A DNA stretch of 64,000 nt from Piezodorus guildinii (GCA_023052935.1 CM041292.1:83724169-83788168); one strand, 5' to 3'. Positions 33,223 through 45,949 are shown, numbered from the stretch's first letter. Translations and numbers: made by a program. Notes: generated from the sequence alone by a model not told the origin.

Positions 33223-34769
33223 ATATGACTTCTGATTAGTTAAGTAAGGTGAGAATTATTACAAATCACAAATTAATTTTAAACCATACAAATGTAGAGT
33301 CAATAAAATGATGATGAATTAAAGGATATCTATTTAATTATAAAAACCTTTCTAAATATCCATAGTATGTAAAAAGCTAGACTTTTCAGCGAAATTTTTT
33401 TTGTAATAGTGCAAGAAAAAAACAAACAAACTTATTTTGTGAGAATAAGGAAGGTGTCGGTATCAACATCCAACGGAGGTGTACACTTGGCAGGTTTCCT
33501 AACCCTGTTTAGAGCTCTCTAGAGTAGTCCCAAGTATTATCAGACTTCAAGTTCTATAGTACTTCTGTAAAAGTTCTGCTGAAGGTCCTAGAATGCAATT
33601 TTCTTCACATTATCCTGCATTTTATCCTTTTATTCTCTTCTTTTTTTTTTTTTTTAGCATGTTGTTTTGTTATATTGAAACATAATTTGTATATATTTAC
33701 TAATTACCGTAAAATCTACTGACATAAATTTAATTCAATCAAGTCACTATTGATATATATTCCTCGATTTGTTATCCATTAGCCCTCTGTACTGTTATCC
33801 GTGAATTTACTTGTTACAAAAAGCAGGTTCGTGGTTTCTTTTCAAAATATTTAGGATGTAATGTATTGATTTTCCTTCGCATTTTCCACGGAAATAATAC
33901 AATTTTAGAACGTTTTAAAAGTCACCGGTGGAGCTCATGATATTTATGATTCAAAGAATACCAATGAAAATGAAAAGGTGCTTACTTCCAAGACTTCAGA
34001 AAATGAAACAACAACAACATAAGATACAACAAATATTGTTCATTGAAGGCTCATATATACAGCAAAAAAATAAATATGTATTTTCCACACGATCGAATTT
34101 TTTCATAATGTATCAAAAACAATATAAAAACAAAACAAACTTTACATCTTACCTAATTATCTATTTTTCTAGCAATATTTGTCTGTTTTTAGCGGCTCCT
34201 TTTAAATTATATGAATTTTTTCTTGAGAGTATTTCTTTTATTTTAAAGAACTGTTTATGTAATTAAACAGAGGTATATTTTAGTCTTATGGTTGAATGTT
34301 TCCTGCGACGGACTCAGATGTTTGTAAATACCAGAGCGAATTGAGTTAGGGAAGTCCATATTAAGGCTCGATCGTTTTACTCAGGCCAGCGGTTTTAAAA
34401 TTTGTTATGGTTTTGTTAAAAATAAGACCTTAATGCCGGATCTCGGACATTTTTTGTATTGTTACTTATCTAGACTGATAGAATATAGATATACACCCAC
34501 AGTTATTATGTTAATAGTTTAATAAAGATTATCTATGTTAACAAAAAGGGTTAAAGAATAAAGGAGATAAGAAATAAAATGGGTTTAAATTAAAGTGGTG
34601 CGAGGGGTAAATATTTTTGATAAGCATTCAGAATTGTTTACCTTAATTATTTTGAAAGAAATTCAATATTGGATGTTTCTCCAAAGAAACAGTTTTTGCC
34701 GAATTACTAATTAATACTAAAAAAACAACGTAAAATATAAACAATTTATTTAAAAGATTTAAGATATTT
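33223..34769. other. nwk intron, no recognised element
   Basis: AT-rich. A GC-richer patch at about 33450-33600 and an open frame at 33928-34266 carry no motif I recognise. A T run lies at 33643-33656. Confidence 0.4.
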
Positions 34770-35470
34770 TTTATTTTATTTATTTATTGGAATTTACAAC
34801 TGTATACAGGAATACAACAAGTAAATTAGATGAAATATATAAAGGCATGAAACACATGTAGAGAAGCTTCCCAATGGAAGCACTCTAAAAATGTTCTAAA
34901 CTAGAAGGTCTCGGGGCCATCTCCTTTTCAGACGCCTCGGAGGATTGTCAGGAATTGAAGAGGAAGAAAGTATTGAAACTAGATCATTAGGGTGGGAATG
35001 GAGTTTGCCATGAAAGGAATGGTATCTAGATCGGGCCAAATCAGCAACATACGGAACATGAAGATCTTTATGGATTAGTGTATTCGTGACAAAGTAAGGA
35101 GCATTGAGGATTTTACGAAGGATTTTGGATTGTAGGGATTGGATACGGAAAGAATTCGATGGTTTAGTAGAGCCCCAAAGCTCTACTCCGTAAGTCCATA
35201 TCGGCCTTATGATATTCATGTAGATGAGTCTTTTGTAATTAAGTGGAAGATTAGAACGTTTGTCTAGTAAGTGTTGAAGTATTCGAAAACGTCGAGCAGT
35301 TTCTTGTCGTTTAAGTCTTGTATGAGGGTTCCAAGTGAGACGTTTGTGAACGTGCAGTCCTAGATATCGGATCAGTTCAACCGGGACAAGAGGAGTATTA
35401 TTGAAGGAGACAGTAGGGCAGGATGTCATAGGTTTACGACGAAGGGTAAAGGTATCATAAAATATAACTA
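34770..35470 (-). mobile_element. Jockey-like LINE J2, 5' truncated
   Basis: The minus strand is open for 177 codons (35429-34896). In order it has TSCPTVSFNNTPL, LIRYLGLHVHKRLTWNPH, LYKRLIY-like, IWTYGVELWGSTK, RIQSLQSKILRKILNAPYF and RRLKRRWPRDLLV. This is the RT C-terminal (thumb and connection) part of a Jockey-type ORF2, with the catalytic motifs lost by 5' truncation near 35470. The 3' end carries ATTCCAATAAATAAATAAAA on the minus strand. The region 35471-35780 to its right is unclassified. Confidence 0.8.
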
Positions 35471-35780
35471 TGTAAAAATTATTTTAATAAGTATTATAAC
35501 TTATCTGAAGGTTGGTGAGGCATTTAAATCCAGTATCTTCTTATGTATCTCCATCGGAAGTTTGTTCGGCTCTGTCATACTTTCTGTCTCGGTCTGTCCT
35601 CTGGCAGAGGTATAAGTCAAGCCGCTACACGGCGAGAAAAGGGGCATATGAAAATTCTTGAAAGCGAGTGCCAGTGAAAGTTCACGAAAGTAGCGGTAGA
35701 GAGGAAAGGCATGATTTTTAAAAATAAAGTAGAAAAATAACATCAACTATTACAAAAACATTCTATAATATTATTAAATA

Positions 35781-36392
35781 CTAGCTGACCCGACAAATGT
35801 TGTTTTGCCATATAAATTATTTCTAGGAAATTTCTAGTGTAGGAAACAAATTAACTGACTTATATTTGAGTGAAAAAGGCATGGAGCGCTGTGAACGATG
35901 AGGAATGTAAAAATAACAAAACACCAAACATTAATTTTTTTAATTTATTGTAATTTATTCCTTAAAATTATTTATATCATTAATTAATTACGACAGAAAT
36001 ACTAACAAACAATATCAATCTCTTAATGCTCTAGCGTGAACACTATGTTTTGTTAGCCCATCTTAAGCTGATACCAACATACTGGATGTTTTACCCACTC
36101 GAGAGCATGCCACGTATAATTGTCCGTGTGGAATACACGAGTTACACTGAGATAGTAAAATGATGATTGAAGAGGTTATTACAGCGCTTGATGCATAAAC
36201 AATAATTTGCCCGAAAAATAAAAAATAATGTTAGGGGTGGTCAACCCTTATCACTTAGGGGGAATGAAAAATAGATAGTGGTCGATTCTCAGACCTATTG
36301 AATATGCATATAAAATTTCATAAAAATCGTTCCATCCATTTTGGACGAGTATGGTAACTAACATTGTGACACGAGAATTTTATATATTAGGC
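35781..36392 (-). mobile_element. Helitron, internally deleted, with helicase remnant
   Basis: Read on the minus strand, the 5' part matches the widespread insect Helitron start. It has TAATATATAAAATTCTCGTG, then GTTAGTTACCATACTCGTCC, then GGTCTGAGAATCGACCACTA and GATAAGGGTTGACCACCCC. A reading frame at about 36133-36069 gives HGQLYVACSRVGKTSSMLVS, the C-terminal signature of the Pif1-like Helitron helicase. The 3' end reads GGCAAAACAACATTTGTCGG, GTCAGCTAG, then host T. The usual 5' TC is degraded. Almost all of the Rep/helicase protein is missing. Confidence 0.75.
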
Positions 36393-37479
36393 TATTTAAA
36401 AAAAACAAAAAAACAAAACTAAATGATAAAGTTAAATAAAAACAAACTATTGTAATATTAACATGTTTCGTTTTTCTAAAGTTAGAAACATCATTTTAAG
36501 AAATTAAATATTATTTATCAAACAAGTAAAAAAAATAAATAGATAAAGTTTTATAGTAGAGACGTTATTTGTATATTAATTGTAAAACGTTGGAAGTGTA
36601 TGATAATTTACTATCACCGGATTAACATCACGACATCACACATTGTACTTCCCTCTACTCTCAGAGTGTAGCTCGGAGTTTATTTCTGGTTGGTGGCATT
36701 TACCCCAGGAATAGAATCACGTCCTGGGGGACATTAAAACTTACTCAAGAACACTGAGGGGGTGTTTTGACGCCCTTCACAATCTCTGTTCTCCGTTTTT
36801 AGGAACTCAATTTCCCAAAACACCAGCTGCGCATTGATGACTTATTTTCTTATACAGTTTGGCTTCCTATTATATTATCTAAAATCTTCTTGGTATCCTA
36901 TGAGAAAGGTAGCTTTTTCAGTGATCGTTCATTTCCACAGAGAGCGAGTCTATTTTTTGTACACTGACTTCCTCTTTTAGCCAGTGCCATCATACTAATT
37001 GGTTTATAGCAAAATAAATACTATTACATTAGAAATGTTAGATAAATATAGACTTATAATTTTCTGGTTATCATAGTAACAAATAATATTTTTAATGCTG
37101 ATTAAAATACTTTTCAGTTCGGCTGTAATGAAAAGAGAAGAAACTGATAAATGAAAGAGTATTAATAAAAGGAATGATAATATTATTTTAAAATGGAAGA
37201 ATACAAAAGTAATTAAAAAAGTACAAAACATGAGCTTGTTTTAATATTTTTACAAAAAATTATTTAAAAAAAAGTTCCAAGGTTTTTCTTTATTGTCAAC
37301 ATCTTCTCTATAAAAAACTTCCTTAGGGGCTTTCCTTATGATATTTCCTTATTTTATTTAACATAAAGTTAAAAAGTTTAATAATTTAATTAATAAGAGG
37401 GAAGACACTGCACAAATATTTGTTTCCTCCTTAGGAAGTTTTGAAAAAAGTAGATCTTGAAGATCGGATAGAACCCCGA
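36393..37479. other. nwk intron, no recognised element
   Basis: AT-rich, with a GC-richer patch at about 36630-36800 that I cannot place. Confidence 0.35.
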
Positions 37480-38080
37480 AACGTTGATGATTGTGCCAAT
37501 TTTCCAAATTCCATCAGAACCTTCTTCATCATCCTAATCCTCTGGTTCAGTCCCTCTCCAGCTCCACCCACCTATTCCTCGAAAATTGAAACGGCAGTGG
37601 CCCCACGTTGTTCTGTAAACATTTATACTGGAGTTCTGGTCAGATCCTCCACTCGTGTAATGTATGTTTGTGGCTATTACGCCCCAACTCAGCCTCCACT
37701 GGCTCACATCAGTGATGCGGCTGAGAGAGAGGCAATGGGATCTCTTGGATTCCGTTTTTTTCCTCCACTAGTGGAGGGAAAAGCCCAGACTGGGGTCCAT
37801 TTAGCAGATTGTATATATTGTATTTAGTTAAGATTGTTTGTATGATGCTTATTTATTTGCCAACATTGTATTCATCTCAATTATAGGTTGTTGTTTTGAT
37901 ATTTTTATTTATTTATTATTATTTTATTGAATATATATGAATTTATTTATTTTCTATTTTGTGTTATTTGACTTTATCATTATGTTCTGTATATATTGTA
38001 TGAATGTGGTCTCATATCACTATTACTATTGTTCATTTTGAAACAAATTGTAATATATCTCAATGAACAAATATTAAAAA
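37480..38080 (+). mobile_element. J1 LINE copy 3, 3' end only
   Basis: Corresponds to 1430-2010 of copy 1: the end of the ORF (out of frame here, around AAATTGAAACGGCAGTGGCC) and the whole 3' UTR with CAGCCTCCACTGGCTCA and GATGCGGCTGAGAGAGAGG. It ends TTGTAATATATCTCAATGAA about 60 bases before exon B of nwk, so this insertion sits close to the exon's donor. Confidence 0.8.
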
Positions 38081-38143
38081 AAATTGTAAGAATTAAAATA
38101 AGCCTATGTTTTCTACCCCTATAATAAAAAGGAATGTACTTAC

Positions 38144-38229
38144 CATTTTTCTTCCGATCCTTCAGTTTTGATATCCGGAATATTTGGTATTTTTCTGTTG
38201 AGAAATGCTGAAGAAATCTTAAGCAGTGC
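38144..38229 (-). CDS. nwk: nwk/FCHSD F-BAR domain, internal exon B
   Basis: An 86-bp exon on the minus strand with acceptor TTATTTTCAG (AG at 38230-38231) and donor GTAAGTACATT (GT at 38142-38143). It starts in phase 0 directly after the GAG ending exon A and ends with TG of a Trp codon completed by exon C. It encodes 28 residues, including [19 protein letters not shown] and then KTEGSEEK. The motif [17 protein letters not shown] is characteristic of Nervous wreck/FCHSD F-BAR domains and follows the RSAIEKSYAE segment of exon A exactly as in that family. Confidence 0.92.
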
Positions 38230-41200
38230 CTGAAAATAAAACAATGGAATTAGTAGAAGCTGAGGCATTTATTGAAGGCGAGGCTTGAACTAGGTCGCCA
38301 AGGATTCAAAATGTCTTGGCTTAAGAAGCTCGCTCTAATGCAGGCTTAATGTCTAGGCGTTGGGCTTTTAAGTTCATGCTTTAGTTTCCCAGGCACTGTT
38401 TTCCACTGTTTGTTCGTATGCTTAGGCTGCGTGATTTGTTATACCTTGTTAAACTAACAATGTAGTCCCAAGCCTCTGAGGTGTCAGGTACATGGTAAAG
38501 ACCGTCTTAATACAGCTGTATTTTGTATGCTTAAATGAACGAATAATTCTGATGATAGCCGAATTGAATTATTAAGAACCCGTTAGAATGAAACTTTTGA
38601 TTTGCTATGAATTTCTGAAAAATCTGAAAGTCTCTCACCATAAAAAAAAATTGATACTAAAAAAATTGAACAACGCAGGATTCTTTACCGACGATGAGTG
38701 GAATGCTGTTCGCCCACCTTAACCGGCCTAGTTTATGGCATGATGTCGATGCGATATGTACCTACGGACAAGCTTTGGAATGGATGAAATGTTGAGACAT
38801 CTTTAGAGGTCCCCAAATTTAGTCGAGCCCCGTCTTACCATTGTAATATAAAAATAACATTACAATTTTTTAGAAAATCAACAAGTGAAAAAATAACTGA
38901 AATAAAACCAGCTAGAAGGTCTGAACAAACGGAAAAAATAGAAAGCCCCTTAACTTTTATAAGGTATGTCGTTAATTCGAATAATGCTGTTGCCATTATA
39001 GTTTGCATAGTGCTGTTACTATATATATAGTACATATAGTGGTTGTTACTATTTTTGGAAATGTAGGTATATATATCTTCTTCCCCAAACACGGGCTCGC
39101 CTTGGTGGGATAGTGACTTATACTTGCACTGTAAAATGTCTGTATTTTGATTTAAATAAAGAAGTTTAAAAAAATAAATATAACATTTTTCTGGCCTGGC
39201 TGAAGTACATCTTCTGTTACGTATTATTAGTCCTATCGATTACATTGTCTCAACTAGCGACTTACCCAGCCAGTTTATTTTTGCATGATTTACTAATATA
39301 TATTAGTACAAGTTGGTATTCCGATATAAATTTGATTCTATAATTTAAATATTCAATATGATAATACTAGATTTGACGTTAGATAATACTCCACTCATTT
39401 TGTCCAAAAACTCTTTGAAATCAAAGTCCTGAGATAGGTAAACATTTACCAACACTACACGTTTGTTATTAATACAACAATAAAATATGATCATATAAGG
39501 GAACTGTACAAAAAAACATAGCAATAAGCTACTTAGGAACTTTCCTTGATTAACTTAAATTGCACATTCAATTACCTTTGGTTACATATAATCACAATGT
39601 CTTAACTCTTAATTTGTATATCAATAATAAACTAAAAGCAAAATTCTGTCGATTATCCGCTTTGTCCGACCCACATGGGCAAAGTGGATAGATATTTTTA
39701 ATCGTCACAGTTATCGCAGGAGTAACTTCCTCGTCCTCCATACGACGTACAGGATGCGTATGCCCACTGTTCACATTGAGAAAGTTGGATTGAATCCTCT
39801 ACAGATGGGTTTATGTATTTCTCAGTGCATACTAAGCATTAATGATCTCCCATTCTACTTTCTTTTCCTTTCAGTGTCTGGGTCACCTTCCTCTTTACTT
39901 TTATTTTTAATTGATTTTGGAGTTTTAGCTCCAGCTAATAGAATACAATACAAACCTGGTCGAAAATGGAAAAAAAAATTCCTAAATTCATCTATTTTCA
40001 CTAAAGCAAACAAACGCGCTGTTTAGTTCTGTTTGAACTGTCATGGCGCCGGGAGAGAGTTCACGCATCGACTCGACCGTGACTTGCAGCACCATCTGTT
40101 GTAGAATCTCGGAAAATGTGCCTATCCGCTTTACCTGAGCTATCCGTGTTGCCCGGTCCTCTCTTACTGATTATTTTCTATCACGGTAACATTTTTATTA
40201 TTGCATTATTCATAAAAGTAAGGATGCCTCCCCTTGTCCTATATCGTTTTTTAGTTTGAATGTAATGTGTGTGATCTTGTGCTTCAATAGTTATTAGAAA
40301 TGATGAGTAGTGAGGTGCGGTAGTAGTGATGCTGGTGAGAACCCCTCTAGATAACTGAAGCAGATACTCAACTTTGGCGATATCTTCAGCTGTCTCTATA
40401 GCGCTGTCCGCTTTCGGGTCCTTACCAACTGTCGAGAGATATTACTCTACACTAAATTACATTCTGAATCAAATAATATCGAAATATGAAACGGAAAACC
40501 ACTACTACTCCTCTTTTTATTATTTACATATTTAGATCTGTTTTTTTTTCTGCTTCAGAATTCAGCAGCTAAAAATCAGATTAAAACTAACCTTGATTTT
40601 ACCCCTGATAAGTGCAAGTAGACGCTGAATCGCTAAGATTACTAAGCATCTTGCAATTTTCTTCCTTGCGGATGTTTAATTAATTAGTCATGTTTTGATA
40701 ATATAAATAATTCTATGCTGTTTGCCTCACATTAATTGTATGATTCCTTTCAGATGTGTATTCATCATAAACTAAACATAACCACTTAGGTTGATTAATG
40801 TTAATATTTTGGAAGTCCCCGAAAGCAAAAATATCATAAATATATAAAATTATATTATAAATATTTAAAAAAAATATCCTCCTTTATTCTTAAAATAAAT
40901 TTATTGTTTTTTTTTTATTTGTTCAATGAATTAGACTGTAGACATTCAATAATTGTTTATTGAATTCTGCTTTAAGTATTGGAACTGTTAGAAATGACCC
41001 GCTTAAAATTTGAGGTTTTACGTTTTAAGAAACGGCGAAATAAATTTTGATTTTTTTTCATTGGTGTGACAGCCTCTTGGGAGACTTCACCATAGGGCAA
41101 GGGTCATCACTCTTTACGCCTATTTGTGTGAGTCTCACCAGTTTGGCAGACGGGCTTCACAAACCTGGGAGAACGATGTGGATGCAAAGCCTTTAATTAT

Positions 41201-41504
41201 ATGATGGTTTGATGGACTATTGCGGTTGTCACATATCCACATGCTCCCCTTCTATAAGTGTCCAACTATCATATCCATAAAAAATATCGGAGATTCCAAA
41301 ACTCGAAAATACCACTTTTGTCTAAAGACCGTTAAATTTTCTTGACATTTGACCCCGTTACAGAACATCTGACTTTGAGAGTAGGAACCTAGTGTTTCAA
41401 AATGGTGATCGATAAAATATATTTTTCGTCCACAATCCACTTATTTATGAAGGTAGAGAAAAATTATAGATTTGAAATCAAGGTCTCGAGAAGAAAAAAA
41501 AAAA
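38230..41504. other. nwk intron between exons A and B, left part
   Basis: Mostly unclassified AT-rich sequence. GC-richer patches lie near 38270-38520, 38680-38790, 40040-40170 and 41065-41215. A V-like signature (TTTGAGGTTTTACGTTTTAAG) appears at about 41008. None gives a readable protein or complete element. Confidence 0.35.
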
Positions 41505-42195
41505 AAATTGCAAATTATTACACAATGGTTTATTATTTGCAAATAACTACATTTGAGTATAACTAACTGTTTATATAGTTGTTTTAAGGCAATTAACTAA
41601 TATAAAGAAATAAATAATTCAAAGGAAAATAACCTATCATCACTGCTATTTTCAAAACGCTATATCTCTGCTATTTCTAAACCGATTTCAATGATTCTTT
41701 TTTCGTTTTGTAGGAAATTTAATTCTCTGAACCAGAGTTAGTGGTATTTCTTTATTTAAATTAAAAAATGGACTAACCATAAACATTCATCCTAGATTTC
41801 CTTTACTTTTCTTCCAATTTTCATTCAAATAAAATTTTCTGATTCCAGAACACAGAAATTTTTTTCTCTATCATCAGTCATAACCGAGTTAGCATGGAAT
41901 TACAACTCTCAAGTGGTGGCTTGACCATTCATGATTAATTTTTTTCCTTTGTTCATCGTGGTTTCTTGTTCTTGAGAATCTTTTTGATATCTAGGTGGTG
42001 AATTAAAAAAAAAAAAGATCCATTAGGTTCGAAGGAATACCGCGGACAGCGTATAGTGGACGGCGGACAAACGGATTTTTTTTTATTCTTTATTCGGGTT
42101 CTACGTATCTTAAAACATAAGCCCTTAAATTTTGAAGAGGGCTATGTTTTAAACTATATGGTAGATAACAAAGGTTCATAATTGAAAATAATAAA
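41505..42195 (-). repeat. Repeat V, copy 2 (near full length)
   Basis: In reverse order this shows the whole V plan. The ends are AATTATTACACAATGGTTTA (left) and ACAAAGGTTCATAATTGAAA (right). Between them are TCAAAACGCTATATC, TTTCAATGATTCTTTTTTCG, and CGGGTTCTACGTATCTTAAA with TTAAATTTTGAAG. It carries one extra insert of about 300 bases (41750-42060). Confidence 0.6.
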
Positions 42196-43394
42196 CAAAA
42201 CTTAAAAATTGCATGGTTATTGACGATGCTATCATGTTATGTGTAAGGGTGTTATATTCATTTAATTATAAAATAATAGTTGAAATTCATTTTGGAAAAG
42301 TTAATCGGAATCAGTGCATTTTTTGCATTGCGATTTTCGGAAAATTGCTAGAGTTACCATCTTCCTTTGTGATTGTTACTTTCTTTAAAATGTTAAGCTA
42401 AGCTATAACATCAAGAGATAATTTTAATCAGTGGATTTAATTTTTGCATTTAAGAAATCTAGCCTCTTGCAGACTATTCCAGTGAGATGACAGTGAGCAA
42501 TATTTCAAGATATTCTTTATCTGAAATGACTCCTCTCCGAGATCAATTCCTTCTAAATCTCTAAGCAGTTAACGTTTATCCAGCATGCTGAGCAAAGGAC
42601 GCCCTGACATAAATAATACAACTGGCTGGCAGGCTGACAAAGAGCGTGGGGAGATATAGGGAATTCGGCTTCCCTGCTCCACTCGATAAGGGAAGGAGGG
42701 AGGCAATGACCTATTTAGGACCGCGAGATGGTTGGAATTATATTTCGCTAACCGGATTGTGCTGCCTAGCCTGCCTCTCGGTATAACTGTCTGTAATCTT
42801 ATACAGCCTGCTCATAGTATAAAGGGAATCTTGACTCTTCTTGTGATTCAACTCTACTTTCGTTCGACAAAAATGGTGCGATTAAGGACAACAATGTGAA
42901 TCGAAGTCTGGGAGTATGAGAGTAGAGGTTGTAAAAAAGTTCTTCTTAGCGCTTTTTACTGGTGATTTCAATAAAAAGTTGAGATTCTAGAAAATATTTT
43001 TAAGCAGTCGAATATGAACAATTTTGATCTATTACATGTTGTCATCTTTCAGGTATTTTAAAAATTATTTTCTCTCAGAGCTCTAGAAGAACGACTCGAG
43101 CACTCTGCGTCTTTCAAGTCAAAATTTCCGGTTTTGAAAAGAGCAATCCACTTAGAACAGTGCTTTCTCTTGCGAAATCATCACTATACACACTGCAATT
43201 TTTTTTAACCGTCTGTGAAGCGGATTTTCCTTTTCGGAAATAAAAAAACATTTAATCACGAAAATGAATTTATTTTTTTCCCCCATGTTGAGCAAGCGAA
43301 ATAATCAATTCAATTCCCAAATAATCCCAATTAGATATTAATTTCAGGGAAAATAAACAAATAAAGCAGACAGATACGTTTATTTATTTATTCA
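42196..43394. other. nwk intron, unclassified
   Basis: About 42560-42830 is GC-richer than the surroundings and may be TE-derived, but has no recognisable frame. The rest is AT-rich. Confidence 0.35.
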
Positions 43395-43572
43395 ACTTTA
43401 TTTTAATGGATTCCTAGGAGGCGTCTGAAAAGAACATGGCCTCGAGACCTTCTGGTTTAGGATAGTTTTTGGAGATCTGCCAATGGGCAGTATCTCTACA
43501 TGTGAATCATGAAAGTAAATCTTGTATCACATTCACTGAATGTATTTTAAAATATAGTTGTAAATATCAATA

Positions 43573-43577
<5 letters not shown>
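43395..43577 (+). mobile_element. J2 LINE 3' tail
   Basis: The plus strand carries the end of the J2 ORF (AGGCGTCTGAAAAGAACATG, corresponding to RRLKR.WPRDL) and the 3' UTR through GTAAATATCAATAAATAATA. The ORF part is very short. Confidence 0.65.

Positions 43578-43623
<46 letters not shown>
43578..43623. repeat. (TA)n microsatellite at LINE tail
   Basis: An uninterrupted TA run directly follows the AATAAATAATA end of the J2 tail; it probably grew from the retroposon's 3' tail. Confidence 0.85.
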
Positions 43624-43630
<7 letters not shown>

Positions 43631-44099
43631 TGAATAATATTCAACAGCAAATATTATTCGAAAAGATTATCTTTTCAAAGATGTAAGATTAAACCTGTTG
43701 CGGTCGTGAAAAAATAGATAACTCGAGTTATACCAAAAATGAGTTAACTCCACGTATCGCTCCCTCACACCGTCTCTCGCGTCGTGTTAAATTGGTTAAA
43801 GAAATTTCTTGGTGGAAGAAATTTCAGGTGGAAAGAAAGCTGTATGTTATATTCCTATTTTCGCTATTACGTAAAGTTTAAGTCGCTGACCTGTAAAATG
43901 AAAATTTTTGACTTAACCACTTATTCACGACCGCCACAGAAATCATATATAATTTTACAAACATATAAAAGCATGGTAATTTCATCTATTTTTTTTTTAA
44001 ACTGTATATTTTTCTTTATAATGTTATTATAATTTGTATTATATATTAATCTCTGTTCTCATTATAACATATAAATATATATATATACTTTTCCTGTTT
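43624..44099. other. nwk intron, no recognised element
   Basis: AT-rich. The open frame at 43784-44032 shows no motif. Confidence 0.35.
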
Positions 44100-44252
44100 G
44101 CACATTTTCCATTAATTTCCACACAGTAATTTAATTCTGTTGTCAATTATATTACCCTAAGACTCTGGACTTAGGACCATTGTTTATTTCCATTGTTTAT
44201 TCTTAAGGGAATCATCCCAGAATAAATAAAGAATTATTATTATTATTATTAA
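44100..44252 (+). mobile_element. (ATT)n-tailed LINE 3' end
   Basis: ATTCTTAAGGGAATCATCCC is followed by AGAATAAATAAAGAA and (TTA)n at 44232-44251. This is the same tail family as 24012-24070. Confidence 0.5.
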
Positions 44253-45259
44253 GAGAAACATATTTTATTGTGTGCCGACGTTTTAGTCTGTATTGTGGGC
44301 GTTCATTAGGGCTAAAAAACAAAACAAGATAACTACCAATACAATTAAAAGAAAGATAATTATAATAATGGAATTACAATAATGAGATTACGGTAGTAGA
44401 ATATGGAACAAATAACAAGTGAACAAACATTAATTTAATATGAATGTAAATTTGTTATGAAAATATTTGAAGATTATTATGAGAAACTATGGAACCAATT
44501 AAAGTTATGAGAATATTGTGCTTTATTTGAGTTCTTCTGATGAAGAACATAGATAAGAGTAAAAATAAACAGAGATAACGCAAAATATGATCCGAACCGT
44601 TGAGAATCGGACTATGGTTCATAATATTAACGTTTTTGTTCCACTCAAGATGTGATACCAGCTCTCACAATATGAGGAGATTTATGAGACACTCTGTATA
44701 TGGAACTAGTACATTTAAATTAATAACAATAAAATTAAGAAGTGGGATGACGGTTTCGTAAGAACAAAAAAAAATAAATAAATAAAAAAAAACTAAAAAA
44801 AAAAAAAAACTATGTCCTAACACTAATAAAAGTGGACACGGTTGTAAGAAAGTTGGCTAGAAATTCTTAAAATAGCATGGTTGCTACTGCCAAAAGCAGA
44901 CGAAAGTCAGGATTGATCTTAATTATTTTGTAAGTACTAACATTCAAGATTATACTTTATTATAAAAATAAAATGCTCAATATCTCATTTAAAAAGCTGT
45001 TCTACCCACCACTGAATTTCAAACGATATCAACTCGTTAGGTTCGCTACCTAAAAAAAAAAATTTAAATAAAGCTAGTATTTCCATTCAATTTTAATTCA
45101 CGTAAGGATAATGTTAGCATTATATCTTTTATTGGCATATATTATCATCACTTTATCAGCCCTAACCATCTTTATAGGTCGGTGTGAAGACTAATTATAG
45201 GTTGCCAAGGAAGAATATGAAGAAATATAAAAGACATTTTTTTTATACAACTTCATTGT
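44253..45259. other. nwk intron, no recognised element
   Basis: AT-rich with A-runs near 44767-44810. No family shared with the rest of the window. Confidence 0.4.
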
Positions 45260-45460
45260 GGTCTAAGGTGCTCATTTATTTATTAACTTTGTAATTATTT
45301 AATTTATAGATTTTTTAGTATTTTATTTTCTATTTCGGTGTAATTTGACTTTACCTTAATTTTTCTGTGAATATTATATAAATTTAGTTCCAAACCATTA
45401 TTACTATTGTACATATATTTAAACGAATTGCAATGTGTCACAATAAGATTGTTCTACAAG
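45260..45460 (+). mobile_element. Decayed J1 LINE 3' UTR
   Basis: Aligns by eye with the last 200 bases of J1 copy 1 (TTTATTTTCTATTTCGGTGT, ACCATTATTACTATTGTAC, TTGCAATGTGTCACAATAAG). Diverged. It lies about 160 bases from exon A. Confidence 0.5.
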
Positions 45461-45622
45461 ACGAAATTATAAGAGGTAGTTCCCTTATTATATATAATTA
45501 TTGTATCAAGCTCGATCTTTTATTTTATTTTTTTCATTTCGTATGGTACGTTTGTTAAATATATGACGGAGAACTTGAAATAAAATAAAAGTTTCTGATT
45601 ATGAATATTAATGTAGGCTTAC

Positions 45623-45668
45623 CTCCGCATATGACTTCTCTATTGCTGACCTCTTAAGTATAAAATTC
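45623..45668 (-). CDS. nwk: nwk/FCHSD F-BAR domain, internal exon A
   Basis: A 46-bp micro-exon on the minus strand with acceptor TTTTCTTTTGCAG (AG at 45669-45670) and donor GTAAGCCTAC (GT at 45621-45622). It starts with the third base of a codon, then encodes NFILKRSAIEKSYAE, and ends in phase 0, exactly fitting exon B. The (K/Q)RSAIEKSYxEALLKIS sequence is the FCH (N-terminal) part of the F-BAR domain in the Nervous wreck family. The expected upstream exon was not found in the remaining 18 kb. The upstream intron therefore exceeds 18 kb and contains the Penelope pair. Confidence 0.88.
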
Positions 45669-45819
45669 CTGCAAAAGAAAACACCATTTTAACTCAATTA
45701 TATAATAAAAAGGTTTTCATAACAATAAATTTATTCTATTGGTTTTCCCTGATTTTCACTAATTAACAATTTTTCATAAATTTGGTTATACAAAAAATTG
45801 CTTTTAAAATGATCCTTTA

Positions 45820-45821
45820 TT

Positions 45822-45881
<60 letters not shown>

Positions 45882-45883
45882 AT

Positions 45884-45949
<66 letters not shown>
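45820..45949. repeat. Compound microsatellite (TATC)n then (TA)n
   Basis: About fifteen TATC units run into a long TA run. The read-through frame made of YLSIYLSIYI is a simple-repeat artefact, not a gene. Confidence 0.95.

Noticed and set aside
37441..37827. 128-codon plus-strand frame
   Set aside because: It is an out-of-frame reading of the J1 LINE ORF end and 3' UTR.
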